This document shows positions 31,671-42,200 of a DNA stretch of 56,354 bases, one piece after another. Position numbers and translations under genes: made by a program. The stretch is taken from NCBI GenBank assembly GCA_933822405.4, contig CAKOGP040002513.1:33629-89982 (forward strand). Reading direction: 5' to 3'. This DNA comes from Cylindrotheca closterium. Taxonomy: Eukaryota; Bacillariophyta; Bacillariophyceae; Bacillariales; Bacillariaceae. Position 1 is the first letter of the stretch. The number at the start of each line of letters is the position of its first letter. The notes beneath the pieces are model-generated. The model did no database searches and was not told where the DNA came from. It saw only the letters and a program-made list of their open reading frames with translations.

Positions 31671-32212
31671 ACTAGCATATATCTTTTAAAGAAACCAAAC
31701 ATGGTTTATGATAATAGTCGTCGTCTTAATATTGAATATTGACACAAACTCTGAGATAAAGCCTATATTATCCGCTTGGTAATTTGTTAACAATTTCCAC
31801 TATTGAAGATAGCCAACTGGCGCCTGCCGCCTGGTTTCTTCCGTGAGGGATTCTTTCTTGGTGTGACTTTGGTGGGTTGTGGTGTGAAGCTGGTCTTTTG
31901 GATTGCGCGGGAAGAGTGCGGTTCCAAAAGGCCCGTCTTTGATATTCCGCGTTCGCGGAATATCAAAGACTTGCTTGCCTACTAGGCCTTGCAGAGACGT
32001 AGAATGCGTCGATGTAAGGCCCAACAGGGATGTGGAGGGAGGGAAAGAAAGAAATAAACCTTACTTCTTGACGTATACTCGCACACAAGTTCGATAAACT
32101 GATCGGACTTGATGTTGCTGAGCAATGCTGTTGTGACGGTCGTTCGACCGTCGTCAGTATGATGAAAGGAATCCAATGATTCGTTCGTCTACGTTAGAGA
32201 CGATGAGTATCA
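31671..32212. other. Intergenic region after H
   Basis: This is spacer between H and the left inverted end of the repeat-bearing element. It contains the 36-bp perfect hairpin at 31935-31970. Short frames on both strands (31800-32024) mirror one another because of that palindrome and are not genes. Confidence 0.5.
31935..31970. repeat. Perfect hairpin, 17-bp arms, 2-nt loop
   Basis: The left arm is GTCTTTGATATTCCGCG and the right arm is its exact reverse complement, separated by TT. Outside the stem, AAGGCC (about 31928-31933) can pair with GGCCTT (about 31986-31991) for a longer interrupted structure. Its role is unknown. Confidence 0.85.
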
Positions 32213-32268
32213 GGTACCTGGTACCTGGACCCTCCGCAACTCGTCCGTCCTTCGTCGTTTTAAGGGGG
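32213..32268 (+). repeat. Left inverted end of a 2.05-kb element
   Basis: This end starts GGTACCTGGTACCTGGAC and runs through GCAACTCGTC to a G-rich end. Its reverse complement is similar to 34209-34267, sharing GGACCCTC, GCAACTCGTC and the GGGGG run. The match is imperfect, and I found no clear target-site duplication. Confidence 0.6.
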
Positions 32269-32360
32269 ATTTTGCGTATTGAATTTACGGGGAGCGAATA
32301 CATCATTCTTTAGGGGGAGTTGTTTAAAAGGGGGCATTACGGTTTTCCGAAAAATATTTT

Positions 32361-32608
32361 GTCGTGTTTCAAATTGATTTGTCGTGTTTCATTCGAGTTT
32401 GTCGTCTTTCGAATTGGTTTGTCGTCTTTCGAAATTTCTTGTCGTCTTTCGAAAAATCTTGTCGTCTTTCGAAAAATCTTGTCGTCTTTCAAAAAATCTT
32501 GTCGTCTTTCGAAATTTCTTGTCGTCTTTCAAAAAATCTTGTCGTCTTTCGAAATTTCTTGTCGTCTTTCAAAAAATCTTGTCGTCTTTCGAAAAATCTT
32601 GTCGTCTT
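32361..32608 (+). repeat. 20-bp tandem array, left copy (12 units plus a partial)
   Basis: Units of exactly 20 bp begin GTCGTNTTTC at 32361, 32381 and so on to 32581, with a partial unit at 32601. Variants such as GTCGTCTTTCGAAAAATCTT and GTCGTCTTTCGAAATTTCTT alternate. The core TTTCGAAA is itself a palindrome. All frames stay open because the unit has no stop codon, so the coding frames seen here are artefacts. Confidence 0.93.
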
Positions 32609-33898
32609 TGTTTCAGCTTGAAGTTGTCGGATGGAAATACATATGCAGCATTCTCGCCTATCTCTCATGATCTTATCATCGGACGAAGATCCGCCCATGA
32701 ACCACATCCTCACTCCATCGGAGATGACGAATATCACGGCCTTTCTCCATTGGGGATACGTGTGGAAGGGAATCAAATGTGCGAAGGGGAAAGGCGAATG
32801 TCTTCCACTTCAAGCACCATTTTGGAGTCTCTCCTTGCCGTGCAGTTTGGATCTAGACCGACCTGCAACTAAGCAACATTGCAGACACCAAGATCAACGA
32901 AGGAGACGAAGATCTTAAGTACTTCTTAATGGGGCTTTACTGTCTTCGAAAAGTAGTTTTTTGGTCAACGATCAAAACATGGGAAACGATCAAAAAGATT
33001 CAAGACGTGATTTTGTAAGGGAAGAAACTAGTCAGAAAGGTATGAGTTGGGTGCTGTCGACGGATGGTAGTCACCGTTGGATCGATCAATGAGCCTTCTC
33101 ATTCGGACTGCAGTCAAGATCCCCGATACTACCTTCACAGATACAATAATAAGCCACGGGTTTGGAATTTCGGTAGTGGACAATCGGCAATTGTGGATGC
33201 GTGGTCCCATTCCATTCAAGAGCAGTCTTCACCACTCTATAATATTCTGACTGAAGATGCTGTAGATAGATGTAAAGACAATAAACAAGAGTTCTAGACC
33301 AGCAAAAGACCAGCGTATTATACATATATCCTACCATCCCTGCTACTTCACTGCAACATGTGATACAAATCTCAACAGATAGATATAAAATGTTCTTTGA
33401 AAAGCATTTCTTTCAAAATTCTGCTCGATCATGCATTTCCTTTGACATGTCATCTAAACTGATTGTGACACTCGTCGAACCAGTTGAGGCGTCAGTAGCC
33501 CGATTATAGTTGGAGACAACCGTATCTGGGTTGTAGTAGAACTCAAACTTGAGAACGGGAAGCTTGGCAATAAGAATATTGCGAGAAGTCGGATCATGGA
33601 GCTTGATAATAATCCAAATCCTGTTTATTGTTGGATTCGAGTTTAGTAACAATTGTCGTCACATCTCCAAATGGAATCCTTTGTGCCTTTCAATGATGCC
33701 ACTTGATATTAGGCTCCTTCCCGCCTGGAGCCAATGTTTCACCGGGTCCTCCAAAAAAGGCATGTTGTCGCCTTCCTTCATGACCTTGACGTAGCGATAG
33801 TTCTCGCACATGAGCGTATTTTCCTGGTTTTTCTGCCGTCCGTCGCTTCTACTTTGGACCATGAACAGGTTTAGACGGGCGTGATGAATTTTGTTGTC
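32609..33898. other. Interior of the inverted-end element
   Basis: This is 1.3 kb between the two 20-bp arrays. A plus-strand frame at 32631-32918 has no recognisable domain. The minus strand carries an interrupted frame at 33413-33862, listed separately. I see no transposase, reverse transcriptase or recombinase motif. Confidence 0.4.
33413..33862 (-). pseudogene. Interrupted minus-strand ORF, unknown
   Basis: Two stretches in the same frame (33862-33659 and 33652-33413) are separated by one TGA. Together they give about 150 residues with ordinary soluble-protein composition (for example VKVMKEGDNMPFLEDPVKHW, later KLPVLKFEFYYNPDT). This could be a decayed gene carried by the element. I do not recognise it, and chance is a real alternative. 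Confidence 0.3.
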
Positions 33899-34139
33899 GT
33901 CGTCTTTTGAATTGATTTGTCGTCTTTCGAAATTGATTTGTCGTCTTTCGAATTGATTTGTCGTGTTTCATTCGAGTTTGTCGTGTTTCATTCAAGTTTG
34001 TCGTGTTTCAAATTGATTTGTCGTGTTTCATTCGAGTTTGTCGTCTTTCGAATTGGTTTGTCGTCTTTCAAATTCTGTTGTCGCGTTTCGGAATCTGTTG
34101 TCGTGTTTCGAACTGGTTTGTCGTGTTTCGATTCGACCC
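33899..34139 (+). repeat. 20-bp tandem array, right copy (12 units)
   Basis: Twelve units of 20-21 bp (GTCGTNTTTC...) run in the same direction as the left array. The 60 bp at 34000-34059 are identical to the first three units of the left array (32361-32420), so the two arrays share ancestry in direct orientation even though the element ends are inverted. Confidence 0.9.
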
Positions 34140-34208
34140 AAAAGTAGAACTTGGGGCCCCTAAATTTGACTGCAAAACATAATGGGGGAAGACTAGAGAA
34201 AAGTGCTT

Positions 34209-34267
34209 CCCCCCGTTTAAATTGGACGACAGACAGACGAGTTGCTGAGGGTCCTGGTACCTGGTAC
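34209..34267 (-). repeat. Right inverted end of the 2.05-kb element
   Basis: Read on the minus strand this end gives GTACCAGGTACCAGGACCCT followed by CAGCAACTCGTC and a C/G-run, which parallels 32213-32268. See the left end for the comparison. Confidence 0.6.
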
Positions 34268-34598
34268 GCGAACGCAGCTTCAAACTTGAGACCATTAATT
34301 CAATTTTTTTGGAGGTTTGATCGTGTTCGCCATTTATTCCCCCCCAACCCATGCAAGACTCTCGGGGGAAAAGACCTACCTGGGGTTTTCACGTTCGCCT
34401 TTATTGTGTCACAACAGAAGCCTATCGAACATTTAATTTGCCTTCTTTACGATTTCAATGACCTTCTTGTGAGATCCCTATTATCCCGGTCACAGAAAAA
34501 AAACAGGCTCGCGAATTTTTCACCATAGGATACGAACCTAACCAATCACACATGAGAGTTCCTTTCATTTTGAATGAAGCAACTTGAAAATCATTACC
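34268..34598. other. Upstream region of paralog I
   Basis: This is the spacer between the repeat-bearing element and the ATG of I. It probably contains the promoter of I. I see no gene. Confidence 0.45.
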
Positions 34599-37500
34599 AT
34601 GACAGCGCAAGAGCATAATCAAACGTCTGAGATTGACAAGTCGCGATCCTCCGGAAAATTGTCGGTGAATTCTCGCAGGTCAAGATCAGAGAAAGATGGT
34701 GAAGACGATGATTCGTCTCAATCATTGGCAGGTAATAGATCTTCTCAAAAGTCTAAAAGACGATCGAAGGACTATAGTGAGGATGCCACGGAATTATTGA
34801 CCGTTGACAAGCCTTCCCAAAAGGCGAGAAGAAGATCGAAAGACAGTAGTGACGACCATTCGGAATCGTTGACTGTTGGCAACCCTTCGCAAAGGTCTAG
34901 AAAATCAAGGTCAGAAGACGACAGCAAAAGCGGTTCCCGATCATTGACCTCATATAAATCTTCTCACAAATCCAAGCGAAGATCGAAAGACTATAGCGAC
35001 GACGATTCGGAATTATTGTCAAATGCTAAATCTTCCCAAAAGTCGAGAAGAAGATCGAAAGACTATAGCGAAGAAGACGATTCTGAATCATTGACTGTTG
35101 GCAAACCTTCTCAAAAATCAAAAAGACGATCGAAGGACTATAGTGAAGATGACACGGAATTATTGACGGTTGACAAGCCTTCCCAAAAGGTGAGAAGAAG
35201 ATCGAAAGACAGTAGTGACGATAATTCGGAATTGTTGGCTGTTGGCAACCCTTCGCAAAGGTCTAGAAAATCAAGATCAGAAGACGATCGCAAAAGCCGT
35301 TCCCGATCATTGACCCCTAATAGATCTTCTCACAAATCCAAGCGAAGATCGAAAGACTATAGCGACGATGATTCGGAATCCTTGAACCTTGATAAAACTT
35401 CGAACCGGTCTAGAATTGCAAGATCAACAGACCGTAGTGATGATGCTGAATCCTTGAGGTTTGGTGAACATTCTCACCGGTCTAGAAAATCAAGATCAAA
35501 AGACGATAGCAAAGTTGGTTCCCGATCGTTAACCCCTAACAGATCTTCTCGCAATAAGCCGAGAAGAACAAGATCATTGGATGACAACGAACCTCTTTAC
35601 GACGACTCTGGCGATCGTGGCACAAGTCCAAAAAAAGAACGGAATGGCGCAAGAGCAACCAGGCCTGGCGCATTTTCCGAGGATGCCAGCAGCCACTCTG
35701 GTGATCTACGAAAAAAGCGAATAAGTGATATCACGGCACTGAAACCAGGTGCGGTTCCTGAAAATGCCATGCGTAGTTCTGGTGGAGGCTTACGAGCAAT
35801 CAAGCCAGGTGCGGTTTCTGAAAGTGCCAACAGCGAATCCAGTGAAGGTACAAGACCAAGAAAGTCAGGGGAGGTGCCTGAAAATACCAGTAATCATGAT
35901 TTCCGAAACCAGGATCAAAGCGGCTCTGAGTTGTCCAAGCCCGGTGCTGTATCCGAATCTGCGATGTCTGATCGGGCTCAGCGAAAGGTAGGGAGGGCTA
36001 GTGGTATGTCAGCAAACCTGTCAATGGTACATCCGCAGATAGTCGGGCAAGATGGTGTTGTTGTGGAGGCTGTCGAGGTCGCTTCCAAGCCCGGTGCTGT
36101 ATCCGAATCTGCGATATCTGATAGGGCTCAGCGAAAGGTAGGGAGGGCTAGTGGTATGTCAGCAAACCTGCCACTGGTAAATCCGCGCACAGTCGGGCAA
36201 GATGGTGTTGTTGTGGAGGCTGTCGAGGTCGCTTCGAAGCCCGGTGCCGTTTCCGAATCTGCGATGTCTGATAGGGCTCAGCGAAAGGTAGGGAAGGCTA
36301 GTGTTGGGGAAGATGAATTTGTTGTTGAGGCAGCAACTGTGGAACGGAATACTCTGGAGGCAGCAGCTGCGAACGCAACAGCTGTGGATGGCAATTCGGA
36401 TGAACACGGAGTCCAGCGAGTCAGACACGAGTACGAGACAAAAGAGAAAAGGCGTCAACGAGAAATTGAAGAGCAAAATCAAAGGCGAATATTAGAAGAA
36501 TTGAATCAGAGGCTCGAAAATGAAGCAGAACAAGACCGGATTGCCAGCGAGGAACCAAAATCTAAAAAGAAGGGTTTCATTGTAATTATGGTATGTCTGC
36601 TGATTCTGATTGCGGCTGGAATCGGTGCCTATTTTGCACTTCGTGAGGATGACAGTGACACTGGCACCCAAAAGGCGATTGTTGGAGATCCAACATCCTC
36701 GCCTTCGTTTGGGCCCTCTCAGAGTCCATTTACGACTTCCCCTTCAAGTTCTCCGACTTTCGCCCAGCTGTATGATCCGCCACGTCCCGAAGATTGCGTT
36801 GCAATTTCCAAGAATGAAACCATCTTTGGACAAGAAAGTCTCGATCAGAGTGGCTTTGGCCTCAACCTGGATGTCACTCTTAGTCAAGCTGGTGACATTG
36901 CCGATGGTACGGTGCAAGTCTTGATGGACGCAATTCAAACAAAACTTCTCCCAAAAATAGCAGGCTGCGATCAAGTTATGAGCCGAAGGACTCTGTCCAA
37001 AGCGATTGTACCAGTAATTCGAGGTATGAGGCACCAGAGACAGCTCGCTATCGGAACATCTCGGTATGTAATCTTGAACGCGTTTGTATTGGGGAATGAA
37101 GATAAGGAAGCAATGTGCATCGATAGAAGTGAAATTCCAGAGCAGTGTCACCGAGTGGTGGTTGAGTTGACAGTATTCTTGAAGGGATTCATCAAGTTTA
37201 TTGACATCGTGAATCTGATTGGAGATGCAGTGCCTGTTGGCACAAACTTGGTGAATCCTTTGGATTTGGACGTTCCATTCTTTGACGTTAAGATGGTTGG
37301 TGTCGATATTCTGACCCCGACAGCAGCTCCCTCTTTCATGCCCACGGATACGCCGAGCAGCTCACCTTCAGATCTGCCTTCCGCGAATCCTTCCACATCT
37401 CCCCCAACATCCACACCAACAATGTTTCCGACTTTCATGCCATTTCCTGGATCCACTCCGCGTCCGACTCCATCGCCCACACCAGCACCGACGCGGGAGC

Positions 37501-38813
37501 CAACCCCGGCACCATCTACACAGCCCTCAGCAGATCCTACGGTTTTGGCAAGCTCAATCCCAACCTTGGCTCCTGCATCTGCTGTATCTCGTCCAACTCT
37601 GGCTCCGGTAGTTGGTCCGGCACCTGCATTGGCGCCTGTTGTTGGTCCAACACCGCCTCCCACAAAGGCACCAACATTGGCTCCAGTAGTTGGGAATACG
37701 TCACCTCCTACTCTAGCGCCGGTAGTTGGTCCAACACCGTTGCCAACAACGGCGACACCCACAAAAGCACCAACCTTAGCACCTGTGGTTGGACCAACAC
37801 TTCCTCCAACGAAAGCACCAACTCCGTTGCCGACGACAGCGTCACCCACAAAGGCACCAACAAAGTTCCCGACTTTGGCTCCTGTGGTTGGACCAACACC
37901 TCCGCCTACAAAGGCTCCAACACCGCTACCAACAACATTGCCCCCCACCAAGTTCCCAACCCGTCGACCATCAGTATCACCAAGTGCTTCACCAACGCCG
38001 AAGCCCAGTTTGAGCCCCACTTCTTCGCCTTCGGGGTCTCCTATCTCGTCACCCTCGTCTTTGCCGTCCGCCTCGCCTTCCTTATTACCATCATCTTCCC
38101 CTTCGATTGTGCCTACCCCAAACTGTTTCTGTCAGAATGTGAACAATTGCGACGCAACGATTGCTGGTTTGAGAATAGGTTGTGATTCCTGTGCTTCCAA
38201 TGGGGCATGTACCAGTCTGAGTCTGTCTGCTGATAGTGGTGCAACCTTGACAATCGGAGAAGGTGCATGTACCGGTCGAAATAGTTGCCAAGGAGCTACC
38301 ATCCATACCATTGGTGACGGAGCGTGTACCGAAGCGACAGCGTGCGCAGGTCGACATTTGAATGCAGGCGCAACCAGTTGCACTGGAAGGTTTAGTTGCA
38401 GTATCGTGGGAAGCGGTCAAGTGTCCATCAATAGCAACAGTGCCGGTCTATTGACTATAGGAGATGGATCATGCGCGGAACAGTACAGTTGCTTCTCATA
38501 CAATGGGAGTGTTGGAAGCGGTTCATGTACGGGTGAGGGAAGCTGTGGTGCTCGTAGCACTCTACAAATTGGAGAGGGCTCATGCTTGGGTGAGAACTCT
38601 TGTTCAGGCTCGGAAAGAAGCAACAGACTCCAATTTCCAACTTCTCCAAGGTCCATCACAGTGGCCGATAACAGCTGCAATTGCGCGGAGTGCTGCATGT
38701 GTATGACAGTTGTGAATGTGTCAGGCTCTTGCAATACATCCGGATCGTGCTGCAGTGCGCGAGATCCAACTCAATACTCCAGTTCCTTTACACTAACAGA
38801 TAACCTCTACTAG
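34599..38813 (+). CDS. Paralog I: largest type II mucin-like membrane protein, Cys-rich tip
   Basis: The protein has 1404 residues from the ATG at 34599; five upstream codons are reached only from a TTG. The N-terminus (1-655) is a different repeat type from A-H: about twelve 24-30-residue units of the form SQKSKRRSKDYSEDDxELL, themselves in a 122-residue higher-order repeat. Then come RATRPGA-type units and three 50-residue repeats (SKPGAVSESAMSDRAQRKVG). A short Glu/Arg-rich helix precedes the membrane segment at about 659-683. The ectodomain (about 723-905) has four Cys, the sequon NETI and the RXL sites RTL and RQL. The stalk runs to about 1170. The Cys-rich module (1176-1404) is almost identical to that of H. 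Confidence 0.9.
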   Translation: MTAQEHNQTSEIDKSRSSGKLSVNSRRSRSEKDGEDDDSSQSLAGNRSSQKSKRRSKDYSEDATELLTVDKPSQKARRRSKDSSDDHSESLTVGNPSQRSRKSRSEDDSKSGSRSLTSYKSSHKSKRRSKDYSDDDSELLSNAKSSQKSRRRSKDYSEEDDSESLTVGKPSQKSKRRSKDYSEDDTELLTVDKPSQKVRRRSKDSSDDNSELLAVGNPSQRSRKSRSEDDRKSRSRSLTPNRSSHKSKRRSKDYSDDDSESLNLDKTSNRSRIARSTDRSDDAESLRFGEHSHRSRKSRSKDDSKVGSRSLTPNRSSRNKPRRTRSLDDNEPLYDDSGDRGTSPKKERNGARATRPGAFSEDASSHSGDLRKKRISDITALKPGAVPENAMRSSGGGLRAIKPGAVSESANSESSEGTRPRKSGEVPENTSNHDFRNQDQSGSELSKPGAVSESAMSDRAQRKVGRASGMSANLSMVHPQIVGQDGVVVEAVEVASKPGAVSESAISDRAQRKVGRASGMSANLPLVNPRTVGQDGVVVEAVEVASKPGAVSESAMSDRAQRKVGKASVGEDEFVVEAATVERNTLEAAAANATAVDGNSDEHGVQRVRHEYETKEKRRQREIEEQNQRRILEELNQRLENEAEQDRIASEEPKSKKKGFIVIMVCLLILIAAGIGAYFALREDDSDTGTQKAIVGDPTSSPSFGPSQSPFTTSPSSSPTFAQLYDPPRPEDCVAISKNETIFGQESLDQSGFGLNLDVTLSQAGDIADGTVQVLMDAIQTKLLPKIAGCDQVMSRRTLSKAIVPVIRGMRHQRQLAIGTSRYVILNAFVLGNEDKEAMCIDRSEIPEQCHRVVVELTVFLKGFIKFIDIVNLIGDAVPVGTNLVNPLDLDVPFFDVKMVGVDILTPTAAPSFMPTDTPSSSPSDLPSANPSTSPPTSTPTMFPTFMPFPGSTPRPTPSPTPAPTREPTPAPSTQPSADPTVLASSIPTLAPASAVSRPTLAPVVGPAPALAPVVGPTPPPTKAPTLAPVVGNTSPPTLAPVVGPTPLPTTATPTKAPTLAPVVGPTLPPTKAPTPLPTTASPTKAPTKFPTLAPVVGPTPPPTKAPTPLPTTLPPTKFPTRRPSVSPSASPTPKPSLSPTSSPSGSPISSPSSLPSASPSLLPSSSPSIVPTPNCFCQNVNNCDATIAGLRIGCDSCASNGACTSLSLSADSGATLTIGEGACTGRNSCQGATIHTIGDGACTEATACAGRHLNAGATSCTGRFSCSIVGSGQVSINSNSAGLLTIGDGSCAEQYSCFSYNGSVGSGSCTGEGSCGARSTLQIGEGSCLGENSCSGSERSNRLQFPTSPRSITVADNSCNCAECCMCMTVVNVSGSCNTSGSCCSARDPTQYSSSFTLTDNLY
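34758..35500 (+). repeat. 366-bp higher-order repeat in the N-terminal coding region of I
   Basis: The segment beginning AGACGATCGAAGGACTATAG at 34758 recurs at 35124, an offset of 366 bp (122 codons). It carries the same order of sub-units: KDYSED, RRRSKDSSDD, RSRKSRSEDD, KRRSKDYSDDDS. Smaller 24-30-codon units lie inside each copy. Confidence 0.8.
35934..36330 (+). repeat. 150-bp tandem repeat (2.7 copies) in the coding region of I
   Basis: Copies start at 35934, 36084 and 36234, exactly 150 bp apart. Each encodes SKPGAVSESA(M/I)SDRAQRKVG; the first two continue through GQDGVVVEAVEVA. The third copy is truncated. Confidence 0.88.
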
Positions 38814-39242
38814 AGTAACAGGCATCTACTTGTTTAAAAAAAGGATGATCGTTATTTATTGGAAATCAAGTATCATTTTTATTCTACAAAACCTGCGCTA
38901 CCGGATATATAGGATTGGGTCGTGTGCGACCCCTCTCAGAAACCTTGATCCGTATTTTTTATGTATATAAATAGATGTGCGAACAAAGTTCATGGAACTC
39001 CGTAGAGCATTTGAAACTTTTCAGAAAGGCGCATTTACTGTTCCTTTTTTTTGGCAAGACCAGAATATAAAACGCAAAGAGACACGCCAATATATCAAAA
39101 TACAAATGAACTAGATGTTATTTGTCATGGTACGAACAATAACATCATATACAGTAAAGTTTATTTCCGCAAACTAATTTAGAAGCCAACAGAAAGATAA
39201 CTACATACTCTTTCATTGCAGCGCCTTCGGAATCGCGTTACC
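38814..39242. other. Intergenic region I-J
   Basis: This is an AT-rich spacer with the 3' UTR of I and the upstream region of J. I see no gene. Confidence 0.45.
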
Positions 39243-42200
39243 ATGGAAGAGAACGAACAAGACAACCTATCCTCTTCAGGAAGACAAGACAAGAATAAGT
39301 CCCGATCGTCACGAAAACCCTCCAGCAAGTCTAAAAGCAGGTCAAGGTCAAGAGACGATAGTGAAGATGATGACTCCAAAATGTCCAATAAGACTGAAAG
39401 AAACGAAAGAAAGAGTCGAGGCGATCGCAAGAAGTCTCGAAGAGACGATGACGTTGAAGATGATCGTAGCAAGAAACGAAGTGCCGCAAGTAGTAGGGCA
39501 ACCAAGCCAGGTGCTATTCCTGAGAAAACCAATAGTAGCAGTAACTCTGATGCTCGGAAAAAGGAAAGGAACGGCGCAAGAGCAACAAGGCCAGGCGTAG
39601 TTTCTGAAAGTTATGGCAGTAATTCGGATGCTCGGAAAAAGGAACGGAACGAAGCAAGAGCAACAAAGCCAGGCGTAGTTTCTGAAAGTTTTGGCAGCAA
39701 TTCGGACGCTCGGAAAAAGGAAAGGAACGGCGCAAGAGCAACAATAAAGCCAGGCGTAGCTTCTGAAACTAATAATTCTGCTGATACAGACAATAAGAAA
39801 CGAAGCTATGCCAAACAGGCATCCAAGCCAGGTGCCGTTCCTCAGAATACTGCCAGCAGTAATTCCGAAGATCAAAAGAAAGGTCGCAACGCTGACAGGT
39901 CGACAAGACCAGGTGCTATACCTGAAGATGCCATGGCGCTTCGGGATCGTCGAAAAGAGGATAGGCTTGCAAGCTCTGCCAATAACCAGCCTACGTCCCC
40001 TGCTCGGACCGTTCAGCAAGATGGCAACGTCTTAGAGGCAGTTACTGTGGAAGAGAAAGATGGCAATGCTGAGGGACACGCAATAGAACACATGAGACGC
40101 GACTTTGAGCAAAAAGAAAGGAGGCGTCAACAAGAAATTGAAGAGCTGAACCAGAGGCTTGCCGCAGAAAAAGCAGAAAGAGAAGCGAAAGAAGAAGCAC
40201 AAGTAGAAGAGAACAAGAAACGGAGAAAGCAGATCATCATTGTTATTATTGTTTGCGTGTTTGTTCTAATTGCCGTCGGAGTCGGTGCATTCTTCGCTCT
40301 CAACAAGGATGAAAGCACCGAAGAACCAGTATTAGCTGCTGCAAATGACACCACCGCAGTTTCGAATCTTCCCAGCAGTGCTCCCACGGATTTTTCTGCG
40401 AGCAGTCCATCAAGATCTGTCTCGCCTTCTAGGGCTCCTTCCGGTTCTCCTACAGTCCCGCTACTATACGAATCACCAAGTCTTGAATATTGTATTGCCG
40501 TTGCCCAGAACCGTACCACATCTGCAGAACGAGCAGAGCTGGATCAATTTGACTTTGGTCTCAACATGGATGTCACTTTGGAAACACAAGACGATATCAA
40601 CGACAACCAAATCCTAACGCTTTCAGCGGCGATTCAAGAGAAGCTTGTCCCTCCGTTGCTTGGGTGCATCAATCAGAATGCGACCCGCCGGAACTTGGCA
40701 CAAGAAGGAGAAACTTCAATGTTCCGGGGTGTCGTTCGAAAGCAGAGGCATCTTGCTCTTGGTGACAACCTTCGTGAAAATCGCTTTGTGATTGCCGATG
40801 CGTTTGTACAAGGAAAGGAAGTGCAAGAAGCATGTTCGGAGGATGCAAGATTTCCTACCCAATGTCACAGAGTCTTTGTGGAGCTTTCCGTTTTTTTAAA
40901 AGGTCCCATCCGATTATTTGATATCATTACTTTGATCTCCGAAGCTGAGGACGAATTGAAAGGTGACAACGAAGATGATAACTTGAAAGGTCCATTGGAG
41001 ATGGAATCCCCATTCGTTGATGTACGCCTGACCGGTATTGATAGCCTGTCACCAACAACAGCCCCCTCTACGATGCCAACGAAACTTCCGAGCGGTTCAC
41101 CGTCGGCTGTACCGTCGGGGACTCCTTCGACTTCGGCTCCGACGGAACCACCCATTCCTCCACCTACAGCAACTCAAACGCCTGCAACTCCGTCGCCGAC
41201 TAGCAAAGGAACACAAGAAGAGACACTTCAGCCAACAGTGATGACCATTGGTGGACTTTCTCCAAGTTCCGCTCCATCCGAATCGCCATCCGAGTATCCA
41301 ACCTTGGCTCCCGTATCGGGTCCAACGCCACCTCCAACGCCACGTCCTACCTCGTTGCCATCCCATGTACCAAGTCGAAAGCCTTCATCTACACCTTCTT
41401 GGGTCCCAACACTGTCACCGATGGCCGACCAGACTCTGGCACCAGCTGTAAACGTGTCACCGCCCACCTTTGGAGCACCCTCTACCGCACCGATTGCCTC
41501 GCCGAGTCCACCTCCCACAGCAACAGCAAGTGGATTTCCATCTTCAAAACCAAGCTCTGCACCATCTTCCAAGCCATCATCAAAGCCAAGCTTAGACCTA
41601 TCTTCCAGCCCTTCAATCGACCAAAGCTCGCCTCCATCAACCAACCCATCACCAAAACCAAGCATGATTCCAACTGCCAAGCCACCAATGCCATCAATGA
41701 ATCCAAGCTCTGTACCACCTGTCTTCATGATTTCTGATCAGCCATCATCAATGTTGGCACCCTCGGGCTCCCCAACCCTTTTCCCGAGAGATGCCCCAGG
41801 ACCATGCTTATACTGTACACACCCAAGCGCTTGTGATGAAAACACTTTGGAAGACTTTGATATTAATTGTGGTTCTTGCAATGCGGCCAACTCGTGCACG
41901 ATGCTACAAGAATCAAACGCTGATAATGCCGAAAACAATATCGGACAAAATTCTTGCACTGCAGAGTACGCGTGCTCCGGAGCAACTGTGAACGGAATTG
42001 GCAGTGGCAGTTGCACAGGAGTGTCCAGTTGTCGTTACCGACGTATTCAAGTTGGGGATGGCAGTTGTCTTGCTGACAACTCGTGTACCTCTCCGACTAC
42101 TCCGCTAGACATTGGCGACAACTTGAGGAATTTCCTGCTAGTTGGAAACGGCTCCTGTGGTACTACTGCAACCGCTCGTTTTGCTTGTTTCTCAGACCGA

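Noticed and set aside
32320..32872. Plus-strand frames across the left 20-bp array (SFEISCRLSKNLVVFRK-type repeats)
   Set aside because: The 20-bp unit lacks stops, so all three frames stay open and give the same cyclic pattern in different frames. It is not evidence for a protein.
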